Below, one piece after another: positions 38,856 through 49,586 of a stretch of 64,000 nucleotides of DNA. The stretch is from the NCBI RefSeq assembly GCF_029255545.1, contig NZ_JANLJJ010000094.1, positions 53,870 through 117,869 on the forward strand, written 5' to 3'. Source of the DNA: Ferrovibrio sp. Lineage in GTDB: Bacteria > Pseudomonadota > Alphaproteobacteria > Ferrovibrionales > Ferrovibrionaceae. Numbering within the stretch: position 1 is the stretch's first letter; the number at the start of each line of letters is the position of its first letter. The notes under the pieces were generated by a model, which had not been told where the DNA came from, ran no database searches, and worked only from the letters and a program-made list of their open reading frames with translations. The translations under genes and the position numbers were made by a program.

Positions 38856-39872
38856 ATGAAGAAGATCGGCTTTCTATCCTTTGGACACTGGTCGGAATCA
38901 CCGCAATCAGCAGCCCGATCGGCCCAAGACGTTCTTTTACAATCCATTGACCTGGCCGTCGCGGCCGAAGAGCTTGGCGCCGATGGGGCATATTTCCGTG
39001 TCCATCACTTTGCCCGCCAGCTCGCCTCCCCCTTCCCTCTGCTCGCTGCAATCGGGGCCAGGACACGCCGGATCGAGATCGGCACCGCCGTCATCGACAT
39101 GCGGTATGAGAATCCCCTCTACATGGTCGAGACTGCCGGCGCCGCGGATCTGATCGCCGGTGGCCGCCTGCAGCTTGGCATTAGCCGTGGCTCACCTGAA
39201 CAGGTGATCGACGGCTGGCGCCATTTTGGTTACGCGCCTGCCGAAGGCGAAAGCGATGCCGACATGGGACGCCGGCATGGCGAGGTTTTCCTCTCGCTGT
39301 TGACGGGCAAAGGCTTTGCCCGGCCAAATCCCAACCCGATGTTCCCCAACCCACCCGGGTTGCTGCGCCTTGAACCCCACTCGGAAGGATTGCGTGATCG
39401 TATCTGGTGGGGCTCCGCCTCTGATGCGACCGCCGTCTGGGCGGCCCAGCAGGGCATGAACCTGCAAAGCTCGACCTTAAAGGCCGACGAGACTGGCGAA
39501 CCCTTTCACATCCAGCAAGCCAAACAGATTCGCCGCTATCGCGAGGCGTGGAAGGCGGCAGGGCATAAGCGTACGCCACGTATTTCTGTCTCGCGCTCCA
39601 TCTTTGCGCTGGTCAATGACCTCGACCGCGCCTATTTCGGCCGCGACACCAGCAGCGACCAGGTCGGCGTCATCGACAATATGCGGGCGATATTCGGCCG
39701 CAGCTACGCCGCCGAACCAGACCGGCTGATCGATGCCCTCAAAGGCGACGAAGCAATCGCCGAAGCTGATACGCTGTTGCTGACCGTGCCCAATCAGCTG
39801 GGCGTTGCCTACAACGCCCATGTCATCGAGACCATTCTCACCCAGATTGCGCCGGCACTCGGCTGGCGATGA
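38856..39872 (+). CDS. LLM-class (luciferase-like) flavin-dependent oxidoreductase
   Basis: MKKIGFLSFGHWSE..LAVAAEELGADGAYFRVHHFARQLASPFPLLAAIGARTRRIEIGTAVIDMRYENPLYMVETAGAADLIAGGRLQLGISRGSPE. Confidence 0.92.
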   Translation: MKKIGFLSFGHWSESPQSAARSAQDVLLQSIDLAVAAEELGADGAYFRVHHFARQLASPFPLLAAIGARTRRIEIGTAVIDMRYENPLYMVETAGAADLIAGGRLQLGISRGSPEQVIDGWRHFGYAPAEGESDADMGRRHGEVFLSLLTGKGFARPNPNPMFPNPPGLLRLEPHSEGLRDRIWWGSASDATAVWAAQQGMNLQSSTLKADETGEPFHIQQAKQIRRYREAWKAAGHKRTPRISVSRSIFALVNDLDRAYFGRDTSSDQVGVIDNMRAIFGRSYAAEPDRLIDALKGDEAIAEADTLLLTVPNQLGVAYNAHVIETILTQIAPALGWR

Positions 39873-39923
39873 ACCGACGACCAGCGCCAACGAAACATCC
39901 GGGCTACGGAATAAAGGGGAACC

Positions 39924-40139
39924 ATGGCTGACGACAATGTCTCAATGCGCGTCACTGCACTTGAAGAGCGCGTCGCATACCAAGATGAGACAATCGATGC
40001 TCTGAATCAGGCCGTGACGAAACAATGGGCCCAAATCGACAAGCTGACGCGACTGGTCGACGCGCTGACCGATCGATTGCGCGAAGCCGAAGCCAAAGCA
40101 GCCCAAGGTCCGGTCACCGAGCGCCCGCCCCATTACTGA
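39924..40139 (+). CDS. slyX: SlyX-like protein
   Basis: MRVTALEERVAYQDETIDALNQAVTKQWAQIDKLTRLVDALTDRLREAE..PPHY. Confidence 0.85.
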   Translation: MADDNVSMRVTALEERVAYQDETIDALNQAVTKQWAQIDKLTRLVDALTDRLREAEAKAAQGPVTERPPHY

Positions 40140-40396
40140 TCAATAGAGACCCTGGAATATCTGCTGGGCCAGATCCTACTGGCAGGATTTAATTCCACCG
40201 CGATCAAAGTGGAAAATCCAATGACGAGTGATCTGCGCAGGTAGAACCTGCGCTCCAGCCACATACAAAAGGCATTTCTCTACCTGCTCAAAATGAACAA
40301 TCAGCCTTATTTCCCGCCAGGCAATATCTGGGGTTTCCCTGGGGCAGGCGCTTCAAATCAAAACTCTGTTCGAAGTTTTGCCCTATCACACATATT

Positions 40397-41806
40397 TCAG
40401 TCGCGATATTGCGGCCGGGCGCAGGGCAGGAATTGGCCGCGGCCGGCCCGACCGACCGGCCTGCCCTGCTCGATGACGATTTCGCCACGTGAGAGCACCG
40501 TGTCCGGCCAGGCCGATATCTCCATCCCCTCATAAGGCGTGTAGTCTACATTGTGGTGCAGCATGGCGTTACGAATGCTGCGCGGCGCACCGGTATCCCA
40601 CAGAACAATGTCGGCATCGGCGCCGATGGCGATCGAACCCTTGCGCGGGTAAAGCCCGTAGAGCTTCGCCGCATTGGTGGCCGTGAGCGCGACGAATTGC
40701 TGCAGCGTGATTCGCCCCTTCAGCACCCCTTCCGACAGCAGCAGCGCCATGCGGGTCTCAAGGCCGGGAATGCCGTTTGGGATCTTCGAGAAGGATGCCC
40801 CCTCGCCGGCCACTTTCTTGCCGGTCGGCCCATGCAGCCTGAAAGGCGCATGATCCGAAGAGACAATATCAAAGGTGCCATTGCGCAGGCTGGACCAGAT
40901 CACCTCCTGGTTCGCCTTGTCGCGGGGCGGCGGCGAACAGATGCACATGGCGCCGTCATGTCCCGGCCGGTCGAGATCCTCGGCACTGAGGAAGAGATAC
41001 TGCGGGCAGGTTTCGGCATGGATGCGCAGGCCGCGCGACTGCGCCCAGCGGATCTGCTCGACGGCCTCCCGGCCCGAAACATGCACGATCAGGATCGGCA
41101 CATCGACCAGTTCGGCAAAGCTGATGGCGCGATGGGTGGCCTCGCGCTCGACCAGCAGCGGCCGGGCCACCGCGTGATACTTCGGCGCGATCCGCCCCGC
41201 CAGCTCCAGCCGCTCGGTCAGCCAGGCGATAGCATCGGTGTTCTCGGCATGGATCATCGCCATGGCGCCCTCGCGGCGCGCCACATCCAGCGTCTCCAGG
41301 ATCTGGCGGTCGTTCAGCTTCAGGTCATCGTAAGTCATATAGATCTTGAACGACGTATAGCCTTCGCCGATCAGGGCCGGCAGCTCCTGGCCCAGCACCG
41401 AAGCGGTCGGGTCGCTGACGATCAGATGGAAGGCATAGTCAATCAGCGCCTTGCCCTCCGCGCGCGCGTGATAATCGGTGACCGCCGCACGCAGAGACTG
41501 CCCCTTCATCTGGCAGGCGAAGGGAATCACAGTCGTGGTGCCGCCGCAGGCTGCCGACAGCGTGCCGGACGCAAAATCGTCGGCCATCACCGAACCATCG
41601 CTCATCGGCTGGTCGAGATGGCAATGGGCGTCGATACCGCCTGGCAGCACCAGGCGGCCGGCCGCATCAATCTCGCGATATCCGGCGGAAAGCTCCTGTC
41701 CCAGCGCGGCGATCAGACCATTCCGGATACCAAGGTCGCAGACCATCGTATCGGCGGCCGTGGCGACACGCGCATTACGGATGACGAGATCAAAACGGCC
41801 ACTCAT
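40397..41806 (-). CDS. dihydropyrimidinase/hydantoinase-family amidohydrolase
   Basis: GGIDAHCHLDQPM.. SFKIYMTYDDLKLNDRQIL.. SSDHAPF.. cyclic amidohydrolase motifs. Confidence 0.93.
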   Translation of the reverse strand: MSGRFDLVIRNARVATAADTMVCDLGIRNGLIAALGQELSAGYREIDAAGRLVLPGGIDAHCHLDQPMSDGSVMADDFASGTLSAACGGTTTVIPFACQMKGQSLRAAVTDYHARAEGKALIDYAFHLIVSDPTASVLGQELPALIGEGYTSFKIYMTYDDLKLNDRQILETLDVARREGAMAMIHAENTDAIAWLTERLELAGRIAPKYHAVARPLLVEREATHRAISFAELVDVPILIVHVSGREAVEQIRWAQSRGLRIHAETCPQYLFLSAEDLDRPGHDGAMCICSPPPRDKANQEVIWSSLRNGTFDIVSSDHAPFRLHGPTGKKVAGEGASFSKIPNGIPGLETRMALLLSEGVLKGRITLQQFVALTATNAAKLYGLYPRKGSIAIGADADIVLWDTGAPRSIRNAMLHHNVDYTPYEGMEISAWPDTVLSRGEIVIEQGRPVGRAGRGQFLPCARPQYRD

Positions 41807-42582
41807 GACGATGCCGTGTCCTTGCCGCTGATCAAGGCTGTCAGGGCCGGCGCCACGCCCGTCACATCCTTGGGATCGGGCCGGCGGAAGCTGCCGGCAG
41901 TGGCCTTGCGCGGGCCCAGTTGCGCCAGCAGTTCGGCCTGCTTCACCGCCGCCGCCACGCCATCGATGACGGGCACCGGGATGCGGTCGGCCACGACCTG
42001 CGCCAGGCCGGCCAGTGGCGCACCGGCGAGGATGATGACGTCAGCCCCGTCCTGCTCGATGGCGCGGCGCGCCAGATCGACGAGCAGGGTTTCCTTCTCC
42101 GCCTGCACGTCGCCAATATCGCGGAACGGCCCATCCAGCAGGCGGATGCCGGCCAGACGTCCGGTCAGGCCGTGATACTCCACGCATTCGCGATACCATG
42201 GCCCGAGCGCCGTGGCGAAAGACACGATGGCGAAGCGCCGGCCCAGCATGCAGGCGGTCAGCATCGCAGCCTCCGCCAGGCCGATCACCGGCACCGGCAT
42301 CAACTCGCGCGCCCCGCCCAGGCCCGGATCGCCGAAGGCGGCAATCACCGCCGCATCGAACTGCCCGACTCGCTCGGCCAGCATTTCCAGCGCGACGCGG
42401 CCACCGATCACGGCCTCGGCCCGGGTGGCGATATAGGGCACGCCGTAGGAGGCCGTGGCGAAGCTCAGCGCCGTCTCCGCGCCGGCGGCGGCCCGCGCAG
42501 CGGTGGCGATGCGGTCGGTCACCGATTGCGAGGTATTCGGGTTGATCAGCAATATGCGTGTCATGAGGTCACTCCGGTCCAC
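41803..42582 (-). CDS. Asp/Glu/hydantoin racemase family protein
   Basis: MTRILLINPNTSQSVTDRIATAAR.. AAVIAAFGDPGLGGARELMPVPVIGLAEAAM.. ILAGAPLAG. Confidence 0.92.
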   Translation of the reverse strand: MDRSDLMTRILLINPNTSQSVTDRIATAARAAAGAETALSFATASYGVPYIATRAEAVIGGRVALEMLAERVGQFDAAVIAAFGDPGLGGARELMPVPVIGLAEAAMLTACMLGRRFAIVSFATALGPWYRECVEYHGLTGRLAGIRLLDGPFRDIGDVQAEKETLLVDLARRAIEQDGADVIILAGAPLAGLAQVVADRIPVPVIDGVAAAVKQAELLAQLGPRKATAGSFRRPDPKDVTGVAPALTALISGKDTASS

Positions 42583-43934
42583 AGGCCGCGCTCGGCAAAA
42601 ATGGTTTCCGCCCGGGCGGCGAAATCGAGCAGGAGATCGTCGGCAAAGCGCCGCGCAACAATCTGCAGTCCGAAGGGCAGGCCGGCAGCATCGCGCCCGC
42701 AGGGCACGGAAATCGCCGGCACGCCCGCATGGTTGAACATCGGCGTGAAGACGGCATGGTCGCGCGGCGCGGCCGGCCGACCGCCGATCCGCGCCGGACC
42801 GAGTTGCGTCGCCGGCCAGGCGATGCAGGGCACGGTGGGGCCGAGCAGCAGATCGAAATCGCCGAAAAAACGCGCCAGAGCCTGGGCCGTGGCCTCGCGC
42901 AGCAGTAAAACCGCCGCGACATCCGAACCCTGCAGCGCCAAGCCAGCCTCGATCTGCCGGCTGAGATCGGGATCGAACAACTCCGGCTCGCGGCGATGGC
43001 GCTCGCCATAAAGTGCCGCGAGCCCAGCATGCTGCAGCGGCATGAAGCCGGCCTCGCCGAGTCCGTCCGGCCAGGCCGGCGTTGCCGCCGCGATGGAGAA
43101 CCCGGCGGCACGCAGCGCATCGACGGCGGCCGCGATGCCGTCACGCACGCTGCCGTCCATTGCGGCATCAAGGCCGAAGGTGGGGCTGAAGGCGATACGC
43201 ATTTGTCCACTCGTCAAAGCCGGCGGCGGCGGACAACTGGCCGGATCGCGTGGATCGAAAGCCGCCAGGACGACGAAAGCCTGCCGCAGCGCAGCCATGT
43301 CGCGCGCCATCGGCGCGATGACGCCATTGCCGAAAACCGGCTCGGCGAAGCCGGGGCCAAGCGGGATACGCCCGGCGGAGGGTTTGAAGCCGACCAGGCC
43401 GCAATGCGCCGCCGGACGCCGAGCCGAGCCGCCGGCATCGGTCGCCAGCGCCAGGTCGCCGATCCCGGCCGCCAGCGCGGCCGCGGCACCGCCGGAGGAT
43501 CCGCCCGGCGTCAGGTCCGCATCCTGCGGATGCCGTGTCATGCCGTGCAGCAGATTCACGGTCACACCCTTGCAGGCGAATTCCGAGCAGTTGGTGATGC
43601 CGAGATACAGCGCACCAGCCTGCCGCAGCCGCGCCACGGCCCAGGCGTCTTCAGGTGCGGTGAAATCGCGGAACAGCCGCGAGCCCTGGCTGATTGTCTC
43701 GCCCGCGACCCAGAGATTGTCCTTCACCGTAAAAGCCTGCCCATAGAGCGGCATCGGCCGGCCCGCCGCATGCGCGCGCTGCAGCCGCACGGCCTCGGCG
43801 CGCACGGCGTCCGGATCGTGGCGAATCACGGCATTGAGCGCCGGATTGCGTTGCGCGATCCGGGCGATCGCCTGCTCGGCAATGGCAGCAATATCGGGCG
43901 GACCGGCCTCGTGCCGGATGGCCGCGGACGTCAT
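42561..43934 (-). CDS. amidase signature-family amidase
   Basis: GQAFTVKDNLWVAGETISQGS.., LTPGGSSGGAAAALAAGIGDLALATDAGGSARRPAAHCGLVGFKPSAGRIP; likely start 43934. Confidence 0.93.
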   Translation of the reverse strand: MTSAAIRHEAGPPDIAAIAEQAIARIAQRNPALNAVIRHDPDAVRAEAVRLQRAHAAGRPMPLYGQAFTVKDNLWVAGETISQGSRLFRDFTAPEDAWAVARLRQAGALYLGITNCSEFACKGVTVNLLHGMTRHPQDADLTPGGSSGGAAAALAAGIGDLALATDAGGSARRPAAHCGLVGFKPSAGRIPLGPGFAEPVFGNGVIAPMARDMAALRQAFVVLAAFDPRDPASCPPPPALTSGQMRIAFSPTFGLDAAMDGSVRDGIAAAVDALRAAGFSIAAATPAWPDGLGEAGFMPLQHAGLAALYGERHRREPELFDPDLSRQIEAGLALQGSDVAAVLLLREATAQALARFFGDFDLLLGPTVPCIAWPATQLGPARIGGRPAAPRDHAVFTPMFNHAGVPAISVPCGRDAAGLPFGLQIVARRFADDLLLDFAARAETIFAERGLWTGVTS

Positions 43935-45139
43935 GGCCACACCATCCGGCGCAGGGGCCAAGTGCCGGCGAGGCAGAGCAGGCCGAGGGCGATGAAGGCC
44001 GCACCGTAGCCGAGGCCGGAGGCAAGCAGGCCGACCAGCAGTGGCGCCAGCACCAGCCCGCTGTAACTGGCCAGCAGCACGGCGCCGGTCGCGGCCGCGA
44101 CCTGATCGGGCGGCGCCTGCTGCGCCACCTCGGCGAGGAAGACGCCGTTCCAGCCGCTGGCGGTCAGGCCGAAAAGGAAAACCAGAATGAACAGACTGCT
44201 GCCATGCAGATAAGGCGTGGCAAGGCCGACCAGGATCGCACAGATGGCCATGGCCAAACCCAGTCCCGCGATCACGGCCGGGGGGCCGCCGAGAAATGGC
44301 GTCATCCAGCCCCAGCCGAGACGGCCGAGCAGGCCGCCGCCCTGGGCGACCGCCAGCAGAATGCCGGCGGCGACAAGGTCGAGGGACAGTTCCAGCGTGA
44401 GAAAACTGATCAGGAAGGTGTTGAGACTCATCTGCAGGGCGGAATAGCCGAGCGAGGCCGCAGCCAGCCGTCCCAACCCGGCATTCCGCCGCAGCAGCGC
44501 CAGCGCCTCCTGCCAGCGCAGCGTTCGGGCCTGCGTCGCCGCGAAGCGACCCGCCAACGGCTGGCAGGCGATGGCCAGCAGGGTCGCCGCGACGGCCACC
44601 AGCCAGGGACCCTGGCGCCAGTCGCCGGCCGCCAGGACAGGCAGCAGCAGCGATCCGGTCATGGCGCCGATCTGGTTGCCGGTCTGGCGCAGCGAGAACA
44701 CCAGGTTGCGTTCCTGCGGCTGGGTGGCCTGCGCCAGCACGGCCGAGCTGGCCGGGGTTTCCGGTCCGAAGGCGAATCCCAGCAGAATGGCCGCCAGCAG
44801 AAAGCCGATCGGCTGGCCCGCCGCCAGCAGCAGCATCGCCAGCATGACGAGTCCCAGCACGGCCTGGGCCAGGCGGATCGGACCGATGCGGTTGCACAGG
44901 ATGCCGCCGAACAGCGAGGTGACGGCGCCAAGGCCGAAGACAATCACGCCATACAGACCGAGCATCGCTGGCGAGAGTCCGCCGCCCAGCTGCGGCGCCA
45001 GCACCGGCACGGCGAAGACGGCGAGCGCGACGCAGGCCTGCAAGGCCGTCATCGCCGCCAGGGGCGAACCAAGACGGCGCCAACGCGGCATGATATTCTG
45101 CTCAACAGACATAGGGAGACGTGCGATGTCCATGACCAA
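43931..45139 (-). CDS. MFS transporter
   Basis: 12-TM pattern; likely start Met at 45112. Confidence 0.88.
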   Translation of the reverse strand: MVMDIARLPMSVEQNIMPRWRRLGSPLAAMTALQACVALAVFAVPVLAPQLGGGLSPAMLGLYGVIVFGLGAVTSLFGGILCNRIGPIRLAQAVLGLVMLAMLLLAAGQPIGFLLAAILLGFAFGPETPASSAVLAQATQPQERNLVFSLRQTGNQIGAMTGSLLLPVLAAGDWRQGPWLVAVAATLLAIACQPLAGRFAATQARTLRWQEALALLRRNAGLGRLAAASLGYSALQMSLNTFLISFLTLELSLDLVAAGILLAVAQGGGLLGRLGWGWMTPFLGGPPAVIAGLGLAMAICAILVGLATPYLHGSSLFILVFLFGLTASGWNGVFLAEVAQQAPPDQVAAATGAVLLASYSGLVLAPLLVGLLASGLGYGAAFIALGLLCLAGTWPLRRMVWP

Positions 45140-45482
45140 GGCTGGCGGAATTTCGATTCATGCCGTGGATGTGGCGGCGGGACGGCCGGCTAATGGCATG
45201 CGCGTCGAGCTGCATCGCCTGGAACCGCACCCGGAGAAGCTGGCGGAAGGCCGGCTCGCTGCCTCTGGCGCCTTCGACCATGCCACCGCGCGCGGCGAGG
45301 GCATTACTGTTGGCCGTTACGAAGTGCTGTTCCATGTCGGCGAATGGCTGGCCGGGCAGGGTCGCGATGGCAGATTCCTCGACATCGTGCCCTTCCGTTT
45401 CGCGGTCGACGATGCGCGCCAGCATTTCCATCTCCCCTTTAAATTCACCCCCTGGGGGTTCTCGCTGTTCCGCGGCAGTTGA
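45126..45482 (+). CDS. 5-hydroxyisourate hydrolase / transthyretin-like protein
   Basis: ISIHAVDVAAGRPANGMRVELHRLE.. RYEVLFHVGEWLAGQ..RFLDIVPFRFAVDDARQHFHLPFKFTPWGFSLFRGS. Confidence 0.9.
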   Translation: MSMTKAGGISIHAVDVAAGRPANGMRVELHRLEPHPEKLAEGRLAASGAFDHATARGEGITVGRYEVLFHVGEWLAGQGRDGRFLDIVPFRFAVDDARQHFHLPFKFTPWGFSLFRGS

Positions 45483-45485
45483 TGT

Positions 45486-46301
45486 TCAGCGCATGCGGCG
45501 CGACAAGCCGGCGAAGCGCTCCATCAGCAGCATCAGCGCCAGGCTGAACAGGATCAGCACGCCGGACACCGCCGCGACGCGGACATCCAGCGTGTTTTCC
45601 ATCGTCTGCCACATGCGGATCGGCAACATCTCGTTGCGCGCATCCGACAGGAACAGCGAAACCGGCACGTTGTCGAAAGACGACATGAAGGCGATGAAGC
45701 CGCCCGCCATGATGCCGCCGCCGATCAGCGGCAGCACCACCCGGCGATAGGTATAGATCCGGCTGGCGCCCAGGCTGGCCGAGCATTCGAGCAGCGAGGG
45801 ATCGAGCTGCGACAGGCTGGCCAGGGTGGTGCGGAACACATAGGGCGCGCAGACGACGACATGGCCGATCACCACGGTGGTGAGCGACAGCGGAATGCCG
45901 ATCAGGCTGAAATACATCAGCGCCGACAGGCCGAAAGCCAGCGCCGGCAGCACCAGCGGCGACATGAACAGACTTTCGAGCTTACGTGCGGCGGCGGATT
46001 TCGAGCGCGCCACCGCAAAGGCGGCTGGCACGGTGAACAGGATCGAGACCAGCGTGGAGAGAACGGCGGCCTGCAGGCTGTTCCAGGCCGCATCCTGAAT
46101 CTGCCAGGCATCGGCTAGCGCCACATACCAGCGCACCGAATAGCCCGGCGGCGGAAATTTCAGCGAATAGCCGTCGGTGAAGGAGACGATCAGCACAATA
46201 GCCGTGGGCGCGGTGATGAGCAAAACGGCAGCCGCGCTCAGGATACCCATGGCGGCATGGAAGCTGATCGAATCCAGGTCCTGGCGACGCCCGACGGCCA
46301 T
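45486..46301 (-). CDS. ABC transporter permease (PotC-like)
   Basis: ABC2-type permease EAA-like motif LECSASLGASRIYTYRRVVLPLIGGGIMAG. Confidence 0.92.
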   Translation of the reverse strand: MAVGRRQDLDSISFHAAMGILSAAAVLLITAPTAIVLIVSFTDGYSLKFPPPGYSVRWYVALADAWQIQDAAWNSLQAAVLSTLVSILFTVPAAFAVARSKSAAARKLESLFMSPLVLPALAFGLSALMYFSLIGIPLSLTTVVIGHVVVCAPYVFRTTLASLSQLDPSLLECSASLGASRIYTYRRVVLPLIGGGIMAGGFIAFMSSFDNVPVSLFLSDARNEMLPIRMWQTMENTLDVRVAAVSGVLILFSLALMLLMERFAGLSRRMR

Positions 46302-46311
46302 GGTGCCCTCC

Positions 46312-47178
46312 TCACATCGCGGAATAGCGCCGCGTATAGCGGCCGAGCAGGTTGAACAGTGCAATGCAGAACAGCACCGCCACCATGAAGATCACCGAGA
46401 TCGTGGCGGCGAAAGGCCAGTTCTGCAGCGTGAGCGCCTGCTGGTAGATATACATCGGCATGTAGAGCTGCTGCCCGCCACCGACCAGGCTCTGGGTGAT
46501 GAAGGCGGTGACGGCGGCCGAGAAGGTCAGCACCGAGCCGGCGATGATGCCGGGCAGGCTGAGCGGCAGCACGATGCGGAAAAAGCTGCGCCAGCGGCCG
46601 GCGCCGAGCGCCGCGGAGGCGGATTCAAGATTGGGATCGAGTTTCTGCAGCGCGTCGATCAGCGGCAGCACCATCAGCGGCAGCTGAACCTGCGCCAATG
46701 CGATGACCAGGCCGCCATGGGTATAGAGCAGGCGCAGCGGCGTTTCCGTCAAGCCGAGTTCGAGCAGCAGCGTGTTGACGATGCCCTGCCGACCCAGGAT
46801 GACGATCCAGGCGAAGGTACGCACGATAACGCTGGTGAGCAGCGGCAGAACGGTAACCAGGATGATGACACCCTGCCAGCGCGGGCCGGCATTGCGGTGC
46901 AGCCAGGCCAGCGGAAAACCGAGCAGCAGGCAGAGCAGCGTCGTCTCGACGCCAAGCCGCAGCGTGTCGAACAGGACGCCGAGGCCGAAGCCGTCCGACA
47001 GCGCCTTGGCATACTGGGCGAGGCCCCAGGCGGCCATGTCCTTGTCGGCATGCAGGCTGACCGCGAACAGCAGGAGCAGCGGGGCAATGAAGAACAGTAG
47101 ATAGAACAGCATGAGCGGGAGGGCCAGGAAGCCCTCCCCCCGTTCGGAGGCACCAGTCGTCGTGCGCCCCGAGGCCAT
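46312..47178 (-). CDS. ABC transporter permease (PotB-like)
   Basis: LESASAALGAGRWRSFFRIVLPLSLPGIIAG; likely start 47178. Confidence 0.92.
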   Translation of the reverse strand: MASGRTTTGASERGEGFLALPLMLFYLLFFIAPLLLLFAVSLHADKDMAAWGLAQYAKALSDGFGLGVLFDTLRLGVETTLLCLLLGFPLAWLHRNAGPRWQGVIILVTVLPLLTSVIVRTFAWIVILGRQGIVNTLLLELGLTETPLRLLYTHGGLVIALAQVQLPLMVLPLIDALQKLDPNLESASAALGAGRWRSFFRIVLPLSLPGIIAGSVLTFSAAVTAFITQSLVGGGQQLYMPMYIYQQALTLQNWPFAATISVIFMVAVLFCIALFNLLGRYTRRYSAM

Positions 47179-47180
47179 GC

Positions 47181-48230
47181 TCAGACCTTGATCTCGCGGT
47201 TGAAGCGGTCGATCCAGGCGGAGCGGTTTTCGTTGATCTTTTTCCAATCCTGGAAGATGAAGGTCTTCTGCAGCTCGGCCTGGTCCTTGGCCAGAACCTT
47301 GGAGATCTCGCCCTCCATCTTGACCTTCTTGTTGGTCGGTACGATCAGATAGGGGCTCTTCATCAGCACCGCCTGCACCTCGGGGCTCATGGCGGCATCG
47401 ATCAGCGCCGCCGCCAGCTTGGCATTGGGCGAATTCTTGACGATATGGATGCTGGTCTTGAAGGCGATGGCGCCGGTCTCGGGCTTGACGAATTCGACCG
47501 GCACGCCACGCGCGCGCAGCAGCTGGATGGCATTGAAATTACCCGGACCGATATCGATCTGGCCCTGCTGGAACAGGGTCGCCAGCGCGCCCGGATTGGC
47601 GGCCACCGCGGCCAGGTTCGGCTGCAACGCCTTGAGCGCCGCGAAGGCCGGTTCGATATTCGCTTCGCCGCCGCCCTTCATCTTGGCCAGTTCAACCATG
47701 AAGCCGGTGCCCAGCGTGGAATTCAGGTTGGTGATGCCGACGCGGCCCTTGTATTCGGGCTTCCACAGGTCGTTCCAGGATTTCGGCGGCGTCTTGATCT
47801 TCTCCGGATTGTAGGTGATGCCGACCACCTGGAAGAAGATCGCCGGGCCGAACGGATCCTGCGCCTCGGGCAGCAGATCGGCATAATGCTTGCTCTGCGC
47901 CGTGGGGAAGGGCTCGACCAGATCCTGGCCGATGGCGACCAGCGCCGGGCCGGGATCGTGCAGCATCACGTCGATCGGCGGGTTGCTGCGGGCGGCCGTG
48001 ACCTTGGCGATCTGGTCGACCGAGAGCATCGGGTCAAGCGCGATCTCGGCATTGCCGTTGGTCTTGCGGAAATACGGCACCAGCACGTCCCGGTGCGCCT
48101 CCTCCCAGCTGCCGGTGAAGGTGGCGAAGACCAGCTTGCGCGCCTGCGCCATGCCCATGCCGGGAAAGAGCGAGAGCGCGGCCGTACCCAGGGCGGTGAG
48201 CAGCGCCTCACGACGATTGAATTCCATCAC
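47181..48230 (-). CDS. ABC transporter extracellular solute-binding protein
   Basis: Signal peptide, KLVFATFTGSWEEAHRDVLVPYFRKTNG.., PotD-like fold pattern. Confidence 0.9.
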   Translation of the reverse strand: MMEFNRREALLTALGTAALSLFPGMGMAQARKLVFATFTGSWEEAHRDVLVPYFRKTNGNAEIALDPMLSVDQIAKVTAARSNPPIDVMLHDPGPALVAIGQDLVEPFPTAQSKHYADLLPEAQDPFGPAIFFQVVGITYNPEKIKTPPKSWNDLWKPEYKGRVGITNLNSTLGTGFMVELAKMKGGGEANIEPAFAALKALQPNLAAVAANPGALATLFQQGQIDIGPGNFNAIQLLRARGVPVEFVKPETGAIAFKTSIHIVKNSPNAKLAAALIDAAMSPEVQAVLMKSPYLIVPTNKKVKMEGEISKVLAKDQAELQKTFIFQDWKKINENRSAWIDRFNREIKV

Positions 48231-48253
48231 ATATGCCTCCTCGTTGCGTTGTT

Positions 48254-49393
48254 TTACTGTTTCGGTGCTGGAAAAATCTGCACTGCATCGAGCGATACCG
48301 GGGCGACACGGACCGGCGTGCCGCTGGTGAATGGCTGGGCGCCAGCAGAACGGGCGGATGAGACCTTCAGCGCCCGTCCGGATGCGGTGACGATTTCATG
48401 CACGATGGTGGTACCCAGCGGCATGCCGAGCTCGACCTTGCCGGCCAATCCTTCGCCGTCCTCGACAAAAGCCAGATTGTCGGGCCGCACCGACACCACG
48501 ACGGCGGTTCCCGCAGCCATTTTTTCCGCCGGCCGCGGCAGGACCAGCCGCAGGCCGTCATCAAGCCGGACGGCGCAGGAGGTCGCATCGCTGCTTTCCA
48601 GATGGCCCGGCAGCAGATTCGACGTGCCGACAAAGGTGTTGACGAACAGCGTCTCCGGCCGGTCGTAAATCTGCGACGGCGTACCGAACTGCTCCAGCCG
48701 GCCCTGCGACAGCACCGCGATGCGGTCCGACATGCTGAGGGCTTCCTCCTGGTCATGGGTCACCATGACGGCGGTGATGCCGGACATCTTCTGGATGCGC
48801 TTGATCTCGATCTGCATGTCGAGGCGCAGGTTCTTGTCCAGCGCCGCGAAGGGCTCGTCGAGCAGCAGGATACGCGGCTGCACGGCCAGCGCGCGTGCCA
48901 ACGCGATGCGCTGCTGCTGGCCACCGGAAAGCTGGCGCGGATAGCGGTCGGCGAAAAGCTGCATCTGCACCAGAGCCAGCATCTCTTCCACACGCACGCG
49001 CTGCGCCGCCCTGTCGGTGCCGCGGGCGGCCAGACCATAGGCGATGTTGTCGGCAACGGTGAGATGGGGGAACAAGGCGTAGTTCTGGAACACGATGCCG
49101 ACAGAACGCCGGTTCGGCGGCAGGTCGTCGATGGGCGTGCCGCCGACGATCACGCGCCCCATGGTCTGGTTGATGAAGCCGGCGACGATACGCAGCAGCG
49201 TGGTCTTGCCGCAGCCCGAGGGGCCCAGCAGCGACACCAGCTCGCCGGCCCGGATATCCAGCGTCACATCATCCACGGCCGTCGCGCTGCCGAAGCGATG
49301 CGTGATCGCATCCAGGGTCAGCGATTGGCCCGCTTTTTGAAACGCAGGGCTGGTATCAGAGTCTTGGACCGCCATATCGGGCATTGTATCCAA
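48254..49393 (-). CDS. ABC transporter ATP-binding protein (PotA-like)
   Basis: Walker A LLGPSGCGKTTLLR, signature LSGGQQQRIALARAL, TOBE-like C-terminus. Confidence 0.96.
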   Translation of the reverse strand: MDTMPDMAVQDSDTSPAFQKAGQSLTLDAITHRFGSATAVDDVTLDIRAGELVSLLGPSGCGKTTLLRIVAGFINQTMGRVIVGGTPIDDLPPNRRSVGIVFQNYALFPHLTVADNIAYGLAARGTDRAAQRVRVEEMLALVQMQLFADRYPRQLSGGQQQRIALARALAVQPRILLLDEPFAALDKNLRLDMQIEIKRIQKMSGITAVMVTHDQEEALSMSDRIAVLSQGRLEQFGTPSQIYDRPETLFVNTFVGTSNLLPGHLESSDATSCAVRLDDGLRLVLPRPAEKMAAGTAVVVSVRPDNLAFVEDGEGLAGKVELGMPLGTTIVHEIVTASGRALKVSSARSAGAQPFTSGTPVRVAPVSLDAVQIFPAPKQ

Positions 49394-49586
49394 TGTTGCG
49401 TCTTATTGTTTACAAGCTCTAGCAAGATGCATACCATCTCCCGGGCAGCAGAACAGGGGCTTGTTTTACCTGTAAGAATCAATTTTGTGCGGTTTTCACC
49501 ACTTACCGGGCGCGGGGGCCCGCCGGCGACTTTTTAGGCAATGTGCGCAGGTCGCGATGCATTTCGCGGCAGATCGGAGAGACGAT

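Noticed and set aside
42561-45083. 840-aa single ORF
   Set aside because: N-terminal half is an off-frame reading of the MFS gene; only 42561-43934 is a real amidase
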